45,133 nucleotides of DNA from Variovorax paradoxus (GTDB lineage Bacteria; Pseudomonadota; Gammaproteobacteria; Burkholderiales; Burkholderiaceae_C): assembly GCF_018614955.1 (NCBI RefSeq), contig NZ_JAGGNV010000071.1:1-45133 (forward strand), in the 5' to 3' direction. Below are positions 35,201 to 42,651 of the stretch, piece by piece (the first letter of the stretch is position 1; every line of letters starts with the position of its first letter). Made by a program: the position numbers and the translations under genes. Under the pieces are notes generated by a model. That model saw nothing but the letters and a program-made list of their open reading frames with translations. It did no database searches and was not told the DNA's origin.

Positions 35201-35916
35201 GCATGGTCGACACGCTTGAGAAGGACAAGGTCTCGATTTTCGATTCCCCAAAACTGTCGGACGCGCACCGCGACACAGCCAACTCCATTAAGGGCCTGCT
35301 GCTTTCGCAAGACCAGGTCGCTTCGGAAAAGGCGCTCAAGGAGTTAGCCGACTACCGCAATTACCGCCGCTACGACATCAACCGCATCGTGGCGGGCCAC
35401 CGCACGCCGATGTCGACCTGGGGCACAGGTTCGGGCGGTGAGCTGGAGACGCCGTTCTATGTGATTCGCTCGGCTGTCCTGGCCCACGCCTTGGGTCACT
35501 TCGGCCGCGACAAGGGTGCGCCGGCACTTCGGCTGATGCTTTCGGACGAGGCGTTCTCCAAGATGGACGAGTCGCGTTCTCGTGCGGTTCTGCGGTTCCT
35601 GGCGACGAACATGGGGATGCAGTTGCTGGTGGCGATGCCGACGTCGAAGTCGGGAGCCATCAAGCCCGAGTTCGACAAGGAGTACACCTTCTCGAAGATC
35701 GAAGCGGTCAAGGGCGGAAAGACGCTGCACATCAGTGAAGTGCAGGAGAAGGACCTCAAGCGCAAGGCTCTGGGCGACCTCTGGGACGCTCACGCGCATG
35801 CGGCCCGACTGGGTGCGCGAGCAGACTATGAACTGGCGAACAAGCAGGTGCCGGCTATCGCGGATTCTGCTGCAGAGCCGGAGGTGCCGATCGTGGTCGA
35901 AGTGGACGCCCGGTGA
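32194..35916 (+). CDS. jetC: Wadjet protein JetC (SMC-like ATPase)
   Basis: The 1240-residue protein is an SMC/MukB-like ATPase. Walker A GESGSGKS is at residues 40-47. Long coiled coils surround a central hinge (about 280-520 and 740-900). The ABC signature GTGSGGELETPF (about 1076-1087) and Walker B LMLSDEAFSKMD (about 1113-1124) lie near the C-terminus, so both half-sites are complete. JetC dimers extrude plasmid DNA loops and present small circular DNA for cutting by JetD. The start at 32194 lies inside jetB; a second ATG at 32227 (14 bp past the jetB stop) would remove 11 residues and is equally credible. Confidence 0.9.
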   Translation: MTAPKAEPEPPMRIAKLITLNWGTIESREWEFRDATLLTGESGSGKSTLLDAVQAVLTAARTGLFQFNAGQNESTQSRRGGKEPRTLHSYALGQTGNDIFVRGRATCYAALVFEATANAGEHVQPFTAILGVEAQEESGKAVGPKPVFFIVRRALTFQQMLKAGADEGKNEPLPLKELYLQLQHRLGVGAETVFRFEGKDNYLQHLYGALVGKTYVSEQDASRCAKALVKAMAYKEIGNVNDLVRDEILEEKDFSADVTKMRQLMQEMARLKGEAERLRLNIDRLRAVDGASTRTVGEVRKFVVAHVAHAARLHDEAETELSAVQRRIEVLGKRSQLSGARLERMRNDQAQLVQQLDVVKGQLASSDVARQKQALDIQAGQHAEQFRKDWNLVRQCSKNVEALLAKVEQLLTIDVSAVPTLQVAVDGMRVAADSAIRQWAPVRASLQADATLDDDLAAFEIEPLDIALEQVERALRGEQSSLLSAVIEALGDIQLQKSVLESEQGALDAELVLLQAGRSPAPEDVNTALTLLEKELPQARPRILASLVEPKKGSTWQKAIEGYMGRDRFSIIVEPEHEAQSVRLVKRRFPKRSPKVVQGSKAVEDTRQMTLAQTAVLHEIDCRHPVAKAYLLAQYGRVRKVDSEEGLRRTAQGLMERGVGSRGYGMFACMADERDLAFGMETRQRRLDWVRGRLDFLAKELSKFGHLQSSLRLVSGWFTGAAAMSSIAPVLEEALSTRLKYQTVRSALDAMDTSSIDALVAERASLEGRLETSAGEYDKEMKAVGVQEDELKREHLKQDQLALKLPKLQLDVTNSQVWVSRFASAASGIATEVQLLDEAYQLSNHDEPSTATLKSHIDSGPSAISSALQLARVYVDTYLSGARTDEERFLYPDPPKGVDKLERILSAVLDLQVSVREQIRRQDSIGLAENVAKLESAEVQFNSVFTTSFCFKVRDDVRTGLATLAKLNKELRTIQFGYDSYELVYEWIPRFQKYFEFFEAVDGMVDTLEKDKVSIFDSPKLSDAHRDTANSIKGLLLSQDQVASEKALKELADYRNYRRYDINRIVAGHRTPMSTWGTGSGGELETPFYVIRSAVLAHALGHFGRDKGAPALRLMLSDEAFSKMDESRSRAVLRFLATNMGMQLLVAMPTSKSGAIKPEFDKEYTFSKIEAVKGGKTLHISEVQEKDLKRKALGDLWDAHAHAARLGARADYELANKQVPAIADSAAEPEVPIVVEVDAR

Positions 35917-37049
35917 TGGGCGCGCCGGCCAAGCATCCTTTGCTCCTACGAGTGGCGGAGGCCCTCCTGAGGCGCGCCGATGCGTCGGTGGGCGAGCGCA
36001 ACGCAGTCTTGAAGCTCGACGCGAAGGTCCTGCCGGAGTTGTACGGCGTCGCAGGCCCCAACGAAGTAGGCCGCATTGAGTTGCTGCTTGAAGGGCTGAC
36101 CGCCTCCGGCTGGGTTCGACTCAGGCTGAACAAGCCGCGCGCCTTTCAGACCTTCACCGACCGAAATCCTGCCTTGGAGCTGTTCGATTTCGAGGCCCTG
36201 GCGACCTGGTGCGGCTTCGTTCCCAAGGGCGAGGCATGGAACCGGCGCTTCGTCGAACACCTGCGCGATTCGGATTCTTTCGAGGTCGCGGACAAGCCAG
36301 CGTTGCTGGACTACCTGCTGCGCTCACCTTTGACGGCGCTGAACCATCTGGAGTTTTCGGATGCCGAGCGTTGTTTATCCAATTTGAGAGCTATGTGCGC
36401 AAGCGGCCGCGCTACCTATCTGCGGGAGGCGTCGGCGCTCTCGTTTCATGGCCGCAGCAAGGTGCTTGATGCGCGCGAAGAACTGCTGCGACTGCTTGGG
36501 GCCACGGATGGGCAGCTTACGGAAGGTCCGATTCAGTTGCTGTGCAGCGTACCGGTCGGTGGGTTCGAAGACGTGCTCTTTGTCGAAAACCTTATCACTT
36601 TTGAGCGAATGTGCGACGGTCGTGGGTCCGCGTGGGCCAGCACTGCACTGGTGTTCGCCTCGGGGTTCAAGAGCGGCGCACGGCGTGTGCGTCAGCCCGC
36701 TGGCAGCCGGCTGTACTTCCGAGAGCATGTCGCGGGGTGCGATGCGTTCGGCGACTGGCTGTACGGCGCAGGCGCCCAGCCGGTGAGCTTCTTCGGGGAC
36801 CTGGACTACTCCGGCATGCAAATCTTGGCCAATCTACGCGTCGCCTTCCCAATCTGCACAGGATGGGAGCCCGGCTACCGAGCGCTACTTGCGATGCTTA
36901 AGACAGGCTGTGGACACGCTCCATATCAGGCGGACAAGGCTGGACAGGTTGACCCGGGCTCGACCGGATGCAGATTTGCGGACTGCGAATTGCTGCCAGC
37001 GATGCGGAGCCTTAATCTTTTCGTTGACCAAGAAGCGTGGTCCATGTAG
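35916..37049 (+). CDS. jetD: Wadjet protein JetD (TOPRIM-like nuclease)
   Basis: The 377-residue protein has an N-terminal DUF3322-type region and a C-terminal DUF2220/TOPRIM-like nuclease domain. The glutamate in DVLFVEN (Glu224) and the Asp pair in FFGDLDYSGMQI (Asp295, Asp297) supply the TOPRIM metal site, so it should be catalytically competent. JetD cleaves the circular DNA that JetABC has extruded. The ATG at 35916 overlaps the jetC stop by one base (TGATG); a GTG three bases earlier is the alternative. It is the last gene of the operon, followed by a GGGCCG/CGGCCC hairpin at 37082-37100. Confidence 0.87.
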   Translation: MGAPAKHPLLLRVAEALLRRADASVGERNAVLKLDAKVLPELYGVAGPNEVGRIELLLEGLTASGWVRLRLNKPRAFQTFTDRNPALELFDFEALATWCGFVPKGEAWNRRFVEHLRDSDSFEVADKPALLDYLLRSPLTALNHLEFSDAERCLSNLRAMCASGRATYLREASALSFHGRSKVLDAREELLRLLGATDGQLTEGPIQLLCSVPVGGFEDVLFVENLITFERMCDGRGSAWASTALVFASGFKSGARRVRQPAGSRLYFREHVAGCDAFGDWLYGAGAQPVSFFGDLDYSGMQILANLRVAFPICTGWEPGYRALLAMLKTGCGHAPYQADKAGQVDPGSTGCRFADCELLPAMRSLNLFVDQEAWSM

Positions 37050-37345
37050 CCACGTCGCACCACAACATTCAGGTGCGATTTGGGCCGTTTTAGTCGGCCC
37101 CGCAAGCTTGACGGACTCCTCCGCTTAGATGGCTGCAGTGGGGGCCGTCGCGAGAGAAAGTTTCACCGCATGGTCGGGACAATCAGGCCCGGTGCGCGTC
37201 GCGCATAGAGCCCGGTCGGGCAAAGCCCGGGTCGCCCAAACCCGGAATTTGCAGTACGCTATATCTGGCCTCAAAAGGCTACGGAACCCCTAGATGTAGG
37301 GTTTTAAAGGCGTCGGCGTGATGCCAGACCCGAAAGGACCAGACC
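37050..37345. other. gap after Wadjet with GC-rich hairpins
   Basis: No gene was seen. GGGCCG (37082-37087) pairs with CGGCCC (37095-37100), 33 bp after the jetD stop, and may end the operon, although no T-run follows. A cluster of CCCGG-rich palindromes occupies 37210-37245, including CGGGCAAAGCCCG (37217-37229). Confidence 0.45.
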
Positions 37346-37660
37346 ATGTTTGAACGGATCTACGAATACTTCGTGACCGAGCCCCGCCGTCTCATCGGCC
37401 TTGGAAACAAGCTCGTGCTCACGGGCGCGTTCCTCCTTGTGCTCGGCGCGATCGGCAATGTGATGACCGGCGTCAGCGCGTTCGCCCTGAGCTTCGGGAA
37501 GCAGGTAGTCAATCCGCAAACCCTGGCTGACCTCTATCCATCCATCCCGACCTGGTTCGTTCCGGAATCCATCATTGGCTGTGCCCCTGCAGCCCTGCTC
37601 ATGGTCATCGGATTTAGCATCGCCTCGCTGGGCCAGCGCCTGAAGCGCGCCTACTTCTGA
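37346..37660 (+). CDS. small uncharacterised membrane protein
   Basis: The 104-residue product is not recognised. Two hydrophobic segments are visible, LVLTGAFLLVLGAIGNVMTG (about 24-43) and SIIGCAPAALLMVIGFSIAS (about 75-94), joined by a polar loop that lies on one side of the membrane, with a basic C-terminus (GQRLKRAYF). AAAGGA eight bases before the ATG is a good ribosome-binding site, which supports a real gene. It is flanked by related CGGGCAAA(T)GCCCG palindromes. No functional claim can be made. Confidence 0.65.
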   Translation: MFERIYEYFVTEPRRLIGLGNKLVLTGAFLLVLGAIGNVMTGVSAFALSFGKQVVNPQTLADLYPSIPTWFVPESIIGCAPAALLMVIGFSIASLGQRLKRAYF

Positions 37661-37694
37661 CCGCTGCACGCCGATCCCGGCTCTCCACACGCAG

Positions 37695-37712
37695 ACCGGG
37701 CAAATGCCCGGT
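37695..37712. terminator. hairpin after the small membrane protein gene
   Basis: ACCGGGC (37695-37701) pairs with GCCCGGT (37706-37712) across an AAAT loop, 35 bp after the preceding stop. There is no long T-run, so termination is only likely. The core matches the palindrome at 37217-37229 on the other side of the gene. Confidence 0.4.
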
Positions 37713-37748
37713 TGAATCCGCATCGGAATCATCAGCGAACGTCGCCCC

Positions 37749-38468
37749 ATGACCACTCTGCGCGTCAACACCGCTGTGCCACAGCAACTATTCGAGCGCG
37801 ATTGGCGCGGCGAGACCATCTATCCCAACGATGCCGCCACCATCAACGTCTGCATTGCGAACGAGTTGTCGCTTGGCAAGGAGAAGCTGTCGTTTCATGT
37901 CGTGGTCAAGATCGAGAAAGCATCCCTGGCCTCAGAACGCGACGCTGACGGCCTCGCGATTGCTTGGCTGAAGCAAACGCTCCCGGAGCGCATGTCCCGT
38001 GCCCCCTACTGGGATTTCTTCAGCTACACGTGGCTTGTGCCGGACGCCGTGCCCCCGGCTCCGGACGTTTCGCCTTACTACGCGCAAGAGACTGAGATCG
38101 ATCTCACGCCGCGCCTTCGAGAGATCGCCGATGCTGGTGCAGCACATGTAGCGGCGATAAGGGTTGTCTTTGAAGCCGCGAAAGCGGAGCTGTGGGTCAT
38201 GGCTACAAATAATGCGCCACTTGGCTTCGCGCAGACCGTCGGCCAGGCACGATCTCTGCTGAGAACGATCGAGAGCGTGTTGTCTTGCTCAGCCGACATT
38301 GGAGGCTATGAGCCGAGCAAAGCGCGATACGCGATGCGCGACTACGAAGACCTTGCACGCCGAAAACAAGAAACCAACCACAACTATCAATATGCCTTGA
38401 GTTCGCTCAAGTCATTCGCACACGGAGTGGCGTTCCCGTCCACCTGGCACCGTCGTCCGGAAGCATAG
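37749..38468 (+). CDS. uncharacterised soluble protein
   Basis: The 239-residue product matches nothing I recognise. It has no hydrophobic helices or signal peptide. The first half is probably mixed alpha/beta (KLSFHVVVKIEKASLASERD), with an aromatic patch MSRAPYWDFFSYTWLVPDAV near residues 81-100. The second half is helical, with a Lys/Arg- and Asn-rich stretch near the end. No good ribosome-binding site precedes the ATG at 37749. The coding pattern over the whole length is consistent with a real gene. Confidence 0.55.
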   Translation: MTTLRVNTAVPQQLFERDWRGETIYPNDAATINVCIANELSLGKEKLSFHVVVKIEKASLASERDADGLAIAWLKQTLPERMSRAPYWDFFSYTWLVPDAVPPAPDVSPYYAQETEIDLTPRLREIADAGAAHVAAIRVVFEAAKAELWVMATNNAPLGFAQTVGQARSLLRTIESVLSCSADIGGYEPSKARYAMRDYEDLARRKQETNHNYQYALSSLKSFAHGVAFPSTWHRRPEA

Positions 38469-38558
38469 GCCTAAGAGAGGTCGTTACTGCCATGAGAGTC
38501 GGCCACGCCCGAGTCTCAACGCAGAAATTTGTCGTGACGATGTGACCGTGGCTGACCT

Positions 38559-39161
38559 TCAGGTCGGCAGGCTGTAGGAGACGTTGGTGTCGCTGACGGA
38601 AACAAGGCCTTGCGCCTGAAGCTCGCCGACAAGGGCGAACAGTTCCTCCTCGGCCACCTGCTTCTGAAAGAGCGCGCCGATGGTGTTCATCAGCGTCTTC
38701 ACCTTGCGAGGCCGCGCCGCGCCACGCGTCTTCAGGTGCTCGACGATGATCGCCAGCTTCTCGACTGGCGATTTTGCGTTGGAGGCCTTGAGCAGCCGAA
38801 TTTCGGTCACGTCGCGCCAGCGCGCGGCGAGGATCTTCCGGTCCTTGAGATGCCGGATCAGCGGATCGAATCCGGTGTCCTTCGAGATGATGTGGAAGTA
38901 CGGGCTGCCCTCCTGCAGGGCGAGCTGACCGATGTAGAAGGCGATGTGGAAGTCCAGTGCGTTCGGGCCGCTGCCGGAAATCTTCACGTACGAAGCACGC
39001 TCACCCATGCGCTGCAGCGCGGCGGCGGTCTCGAACGCGACCTTGGCCTGCGTCGCGCCAACGAAGACGATCAGCCGAAAATGCTCCTCATGCAAAACGG
39101 ACAGCGCCTCGGGCTGAACGCTCTCGTAATCGATGAGGACGTAATTGATGCGAAGGCCCAT
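38559..39161 (-). CDS. PIN-like domain protein (probable nuclease)
   Basis: The 200-residue protein begins LRINYVLIDYESVQPEALSV and continues with VFVGATQAKVAFETAAALQR, NALDFHIAFYIGQL and HIISKDTGFDPLIRHLKDR. These acidic positions (Asp in LIDYE, DFHIA and SKDTGFD) are the metal ligands of the PIN/NYN fold, so an RNase or DNase activity is likely. The C-terminal third (from about residue 130) is a separate helical part, possibly a winged helix. The ATG at 39161 puts the first beta strand near the N-terminus; an ATG at 39218 would add 19 unlikely residues. It diverges from the GGCT-like gene, so the 127-bp spacer should hold both promoters. Confidence 0.75.
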   Translation of the reverse strand: MGLRINYVLIDYESVQPEALSVLHEEHFRLIVFVGATQAKVAFETAAALQRMGERASYVKISGSGPNALDFHIAFYIGQLALQEGSPYFHIISKDTGFDPLIRHLKDRKILAARWRDVTEIRLLKASNAKSPVEKLAIIVEHLKTRGAARPRKVKTLMNTIGALFQKQVAEEELFALVGELQAQGLVSVSDTNVSYSLPT

Positions 39162-39288
39162 GAGCGAAGACTGTTGAGTTGCAGAGCACGCCGAGGTCGG
39201 TTTCGGCCGGGAGATCATAAGGGCGGCATATGCGCGAGCAGCGACAACGTCGCTGGCGCGAGCCCGAGCCGCGTGGTATCAACGTCCC

Positions 39289-39867
39289 ATGAACAAGGAA
39301 GAAAACCGTATTGCGTGCATCGGCTGGGGCTCTCTCGTCTGGGACGACTCACGCGACCTGCCGCTTCTGAGCGGATGGCGTGAGAACGGTCCATCGCTGC
39401 CGGTCGAGTTCGCGCGGGAATCTGGCGGGAGCAGGATCACGCTGGTGATCTGCAAGGACACGCCGAGGGTGCAGACGCTTTGGGCGATCGCCGAAGCCGT
39501 AGATGTTGCGACAGCACGACGGCAACTTGGCGTGCGCGAGCATCCCCCGGCAAGTCCCGAATGGATCGAGACCGAGATCGGGTATTGGGACAAGTGGAGC
39601 GGCAAGTCGCACGGTGGAGAGGCGGAAACGATCGCCGCATGGGCGGAATCTAAAGGACTGGCGGGAGTCGTCTGGACAAACCTGCCTTGCGGTTTCAGCG
39701 GCAAGGCACGCCGGGGAATCATGCCGCCAGGCGAGGCCATCGTCGCTCACCTGCGCGGGCTTGCTGGCGAAGAACGCGCCGAAGCGGAAAAGTACGTCCG
39801 CAGAGCCCCCGCGCAGATCGACACGCCGTATCGAAAGCTGATCGCGGAGCAACTCGGGTGGGACTGA
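39289..39867 (+). CDS. uncharacterised protein, possible gamma-glutamylcyclotransferase-like fold
   Basis: The 192-residue protein opens with RIACIGWGSLVWDDSRDLPL and continues GPSLPVEFARESGGSRITLV. This resembles the YGSLxxG-type nucleotide/substrate loop and following strands of GGCT-like proteins. The C-terminal half contains EAETIAAWAESKGLAGVVWT and a helical end. The family resemblance is from memory of similar proteins, and the enzymatic residue set was not confirmed. It has no signal peptide and is cytoplasmic. It diverges from the PIN-like gene at 38559-39161, which often indicates related control. Confidence 0.55.
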   Translation: MNKEENRIACIGWGSLVWDDSRDLPLLSGWRENGPSLPVEFARESGGSRITLVICKDTPRVQTLWAIAEAVDVATARRQLGVREHPPASPEWIETEIGYWDKWSGKSHGGEAETIAAWAESKGLAGVVWTNLPCGFSGKARRGIMPPGEAIVAHLRGLAGEERAEAEKYVRRAPAQIDTPYRKLIAEQLGWD

Positions 39868-39973
39868 CTGACCTCAGCTCCATCAATGTCGAGCTTGATG
39901 CGCCGTGCCTCAGCCAACGGCGGCAGCCGTGAACGCCCGCTGTGGATAAAACGGCGGGACGCCTCTCAACTTC

Positions 39974-40002
39974 TTGTTTTTCTCCCTTACTTGAGGTATA
40001 AA
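39974..40002 (+). promoter_or_regulatory. putative sigma-70 promoter of the XRE-ImmA/IrrE cassette
   Basis: TTGTTT (39974-39979) and TATAAA (39997-40002) are separated by 17 bases in an AT-rich island within GC-rich DNA. Transcription would begin near 40009, about 35 nt before the GTG start of the first gene. Confidence 0.6.
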
Positions 40003-40043
40003 AACCGGAAGTTGGCCGCGAGACGCAGAAAAGGAACCCTGAA

Positions 40044-40700
40044 GTGACGCAGACCCATATCGAGACCGAAGACGTTGACAGCCGCCTGGCGCGGCTCGGG
40101 CTGGAGGAGTCTCGGCTCGCCGAGATCGTGAAGCGCGGCTATGTGGCCTTTGCGTCCAGCACCCCGAACGATCCCCCGCTCTTCCCCGGCTTCAACGCCT
40201 GGGCGACCATGGTGCGCGGACTGCGCGAATATTTGCTGCCCGAAGGCTGGGACCGGTCCGACGACAACAACTATTCACTGGTGATCAATGCGGCGGGCGC
40301 GGTGGCGATCGCGGTAGCGACCGGCGACGATGCCACGGGCCGCGCCGAGTTCCAGCCGACGACCAAGTCCTCCAAGGGGCCGAGCACCGCCAGCGCGGTA
40401 ACCGGCAACCAGATGCAGCTCGACCTCATCTTCCCGCCGGTCGAAGTGCCGCCAGCGGCGCGCCCGGCAGCATCCGATGAACCGCGCATGACGTGGATTC
40501 TTCTGGTTCACCGCGCGCAGGGCGAAGTGCGCTGCGAATTGTCCTTGCCGACATCGATGGGCCCGGATGGCCGCGTGGATGGCTGGCAGGAGCGGATCAT
40601 CCTGGGCGCAATCCCGACCGATCCGGACCTCCTGGAGATCACCCCGCCCTCGCCGCCACATCAGCCGGACATCAATGTCGACGTTAAGCGTCGAGCATGA
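40044..40700 (+). CDS. uncharacterised first gene of the ImmA/IrrE cassette
   Basis: The 218-residue product is not recognised. It contains PGFNAWATMVRGLREYLLPE and NYSLVINAAGAVAIAVATGD (about 50-95), then a Ser/Thr/Pro-rich linker and a second beta-rich part (MTWILLVHRAQGEVRCELSL, about 150-169), ending in a Pro-rich tail. It starts with GTG at 40044; AAGGA lies nine bases upstream. It overlaps the XRE-ImmA/IrrE gene by four bases (ATGA) and shares its promoter. In known ImmA/IrrE systems the protease cleaves a partner regulator or toxin, so this protein may be the substrate or a toxin. That role is inference only. Confidence 0.65.
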   Translation: MTQTHIETEDVDSRLARLGLEESRLAEIVKRGYVAFASSTPNDPPLFPGFNAWATMVRGLREYLLPEGWDRSDDNNYSLVINAAGAVAIAVATGDDATGRAEFQPTTKSSKGPSTASAVTGNQMQLDLIFPPVEVPPAARPAASDEPRMTWILLVHRAQGEVRCELSLPTSMGPDGRVDGWQERIILGAIPTDPDLLEITPPSPPHQPDINVDVKRRA

Positions 40701-41815
40701 TTGAGAACGCACTATTCAACCCGTCACGGCTCACCCTGGCTCGCAAAAGGCGCGGGCTCACGATGATCAAGCTGGCTGCAGCGATCGGCGTAGAGCCACG
40801 CTCGATCTCGGCCTACGAGAAGGGTGAGTTCAGCCCGGACGATGATCGCCTGGCCAAACTCTCCTCGGTCCTCGGCTTCCCCGAAGAGTTCTTCTTTGGG
40901 GATGACCTGGACGAACCGACGCCGGATATCGCCAGCTTTCGCGCCCTCTCGAAGATGACCGCCGGGCAGCGCGACACCGCGCTCGGTGCCGGTGCCATCG
41001 CCCTGATGCTGAACGGCTGGATCGAGGCGCGCTTCGAGCTGCCGACGCAGGATCTGCCCGACCTGAGCCGCGAGGATGACCCCGAGGCTGCGGCGCGCGT
41101 GCTGCGCCAACAATGGGGCCTCGGTGAGCTACCGGTCAAGAACATGGTCCACCTCCTCGAGTCGAAGGGCGTCCGTGTCTTCTCGCTGTCGGTCGACGCC
41201 GCCGAGGTCGATGCGTTTTCGATGTGGCGGCAGAGCACGCCCTTCGTGTTCCTGAACACGAAGAAGTCCGCCGAACACAGTCGCTTCGATGCCGCGCACG
41301 AGCTTGGGCACCTGGTCTTGCATCGCCACGGCTCGCCGCAGGGCCGCGAAGCCGAGCGCGAGGCGAACACTTTTGCCTCGGCCTTCCTGATGCCGCGCGC
41401 CAGCGTCCTGGCCTATGCGCCGCGCATGGCCACCATCGATCATCTGATCAAGCTCAAGAAGTACTGGAGCGTTTCGGTCGCAGCGCTGACCTACCGGCTG
41501 CACACGGTCGGTGTGCTCAGCGACTGGCACTATCAGTCGCTCTACATCGAGCTGTCGTCTCGCGGGTATCGCAAGAGCGAACCCGACGAAGGGCAGCGCG
41601 AAGCCTCTCAGATTCTCCAAAAGGTCTTCGCGGCCTTGCGGGATGAAAGCATTTCCAAGGGCGACATCGCCAGCGATCTGTGCGTCCCTGTCGAGGAGCT
41701 GGATCAACTTGTGTTTGGGCTCGCACTCACGGGGCTCAGCGGCGGGGGCAAGACCAGAACAGGTAAGCCGCCCCAGCTTCGTGTCGTGAGCTCACATGAG
41801 GGAATTCGCAAATGA
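40697..41815 (+). CDS. XRE-family regulator fused to an ImmA/IrrE metallopeptidase
   Basis: The 372-residue protein has an XRE-type helix-turn-helix at about 9-66 (LTLARKRRGLTMIKLAAAIG, then SISAYEKGEFSPDDDRLAKL). A zinc peptidase domain of the ImmA/IrrE (COG2856) type follows at about 140-290, with the catalytic HELGH at 201-205 and downstream EREANTFASAFLMP supplying the third ligand. A C-terminal helical extension (300-372) follows. Such proteins bind DNA and cleave a partner repressor on stress, as ImmA does for ICEBs1. It is co-translated with both neighbours (ATGA overlaps at each end). It likely regulates the cassette; the target is not known. Confidence 0.87.
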   Translation: MIENALFNPSRLTLARKRRGLTMIKLAAAIGVEPRSISAYEKGEFSPDDDRLAKLSSVLGFPEEFFFGDDLDEPTPDIASFRALSKMTAGQRDTALGAGAIALMLNGWIEARFELPTQDLPDLSREDDPEAAARVLRQQWGLGELPVKNMVHLLESKGVRVFSLSVDAAEVDAFSMWRQSTPFVFLNTKKSAEHSRFDAAHELGHLVLHRHGSPQGREAEREANTFASAFLMPRASVLAYAPRMATIDHLIKLKKYWSVSVAALTYRLHTVGVLSDWHYQSLYIELSSRGYRKSEPDEGQREASQILQKVFAALRDESISKGDIASDLCVPVEELDQLVFGLALTGLSGGGKTRTGKPPQLRVVSSHEGIRK

Positions 41816-42045
41816 CCAAGAAAGACATTCACGTCGTACCGCACAAGGACGGGTGGGCCACGAAGAAGGAAGGCGCGGAGCGTGCCGGGGTTGTCGTCGA
41901 CACCCAGAAGGCCGCCATCGACAAAGCGCGCGATCAGGCGAAGCGGGACCACGTCGAGGTCGTGATTCATCGCAAGGATGGCACGATCCGCGACAGCGAC
42001 AGCTACGGCAACGATCCAAACCCCCCGAAAGACAAGAAGAACTAG
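41812..42045 (+). CDS. DUF2188 family small protein
   Basis: The 77-residue basic protein matches the DUF2188 pattern: an N-terminal HVVPHKDGWATKKEGAERAG repeat-like strand-helix unit, then AAIDKARDQAKRDHVEVVIH and the typical end RKDGTIRDSDSYGNDPNPPK. Function in the family is unknown. It overlaps the ImmA/IrrE gene by four bases, so it belongs to the three-gene cassette. A strong palindromic hairpin follows at 42051-42068. A second, broken copy of its C-terminal half lies at 42652-42759. Confidence 0.85.
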   Translation: MTKKDIHVVPHKDGWATKKEGAERAGVVVDTQKAAIDKARDQAKRDHVEVVIHRKDGTIRDSDSYGNDPNPPKDKKN

Positions 42046-42050
42046 CCACC

Positions 42051-42068
42051 GGCGCAGCGCGCTGCGCC
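42051..42068 (+). terminator. hairpin terminating the ImmA/IrrE-DUF2188 cassette
   Basis: GGCGCAGCGCGCTGCGCC is a perfect 18-base palindrome starting six bases after the DUF2188 stop and followed by CTTT. The stem is strong, although the T-run is short. Confidence 0.55.
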
Positions 42069-42152
42069 CTTTGGAACATCGACTCACATCGTGCCGCCTC
42101 TCCGCTCATAGTGAAAGGCCGGTGCATCAGTCCCAGTGAGGCAGGGACTGCT

Positions 42153-42542
42153 TCACTTCGCGGGTCCCGCGGGCTTGTTGTACTCGCTCCGCAGCTCCTC
42201 CCATTCGTCGGCGGAGAGATTCTTAAAGAATGCCTCCGCCTCTGCGATCAGTGCGGTGGTGTCATCCTTCGTCTGCTCCAAGATGTCCAGGAGATCCTCA
42301 CGAACCGGGGGGCCAATCATCGCGTCCGCCGGGTCGGGCAGCAGCGCGGCCAGTTCCTGGCATTTCGCAACAATCTCCTCAATCTCGGCGCGCTTGTAGA
42401 TTCGTCCAGCAACCGCCGGATCAAGCTTCATTTCGGCGTGAAAGAGAAAATCTGAGACCGCGAGCGAGAGCGAATTTAGCCTGCGCTTGTACTTGTTGTT
42501 GATCGATAGTCGCGGGTTCTTTGGTTCGTCCTGGAAACTCAT
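42153..42542 (-). CDS. uncharacterised small helical protein
   Basis: The 129-residue product is not recognised. It is predicted mostly alpha-helical, acidic in the C-terminal half (DDTTALIAEAEAFFKNLSAD, EWEELRSEY), and basic near the N-terminus (NNKYKRRLNSLSLAVSDFLF). No membrane segment or signal peptide is seen. It lies between the intact DUF2188 gene and the DUF2188 remnant, on the opposite strand, as if inserted or left between two copies. The ATG at 42542 has only a weak upstream site. Confidence 0.55.
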   Translation of the reverse strand: MSFQDEPKNPRLSINNKYKRRLNSLSLAVSDFLFHAEMKLDPAVAGRIYKRAEIEEIVAKCQELAALLPDPADAMIGPPVREDLLDILEQTKDDTTALIAEAEAFFKNLSADEWEELRSEYNKPAGPAK

Positions 42543-42651
42543 TTAGTGCTCGCCCGTTAGGTATATCTATCGGAAGGTTTGACCGCTGCAGCGCCTAATG
42601 CCAAGGCGGCGAGCGTGACGATCTCTGCGGGGCACCGCTCCCTTAGCCTGC

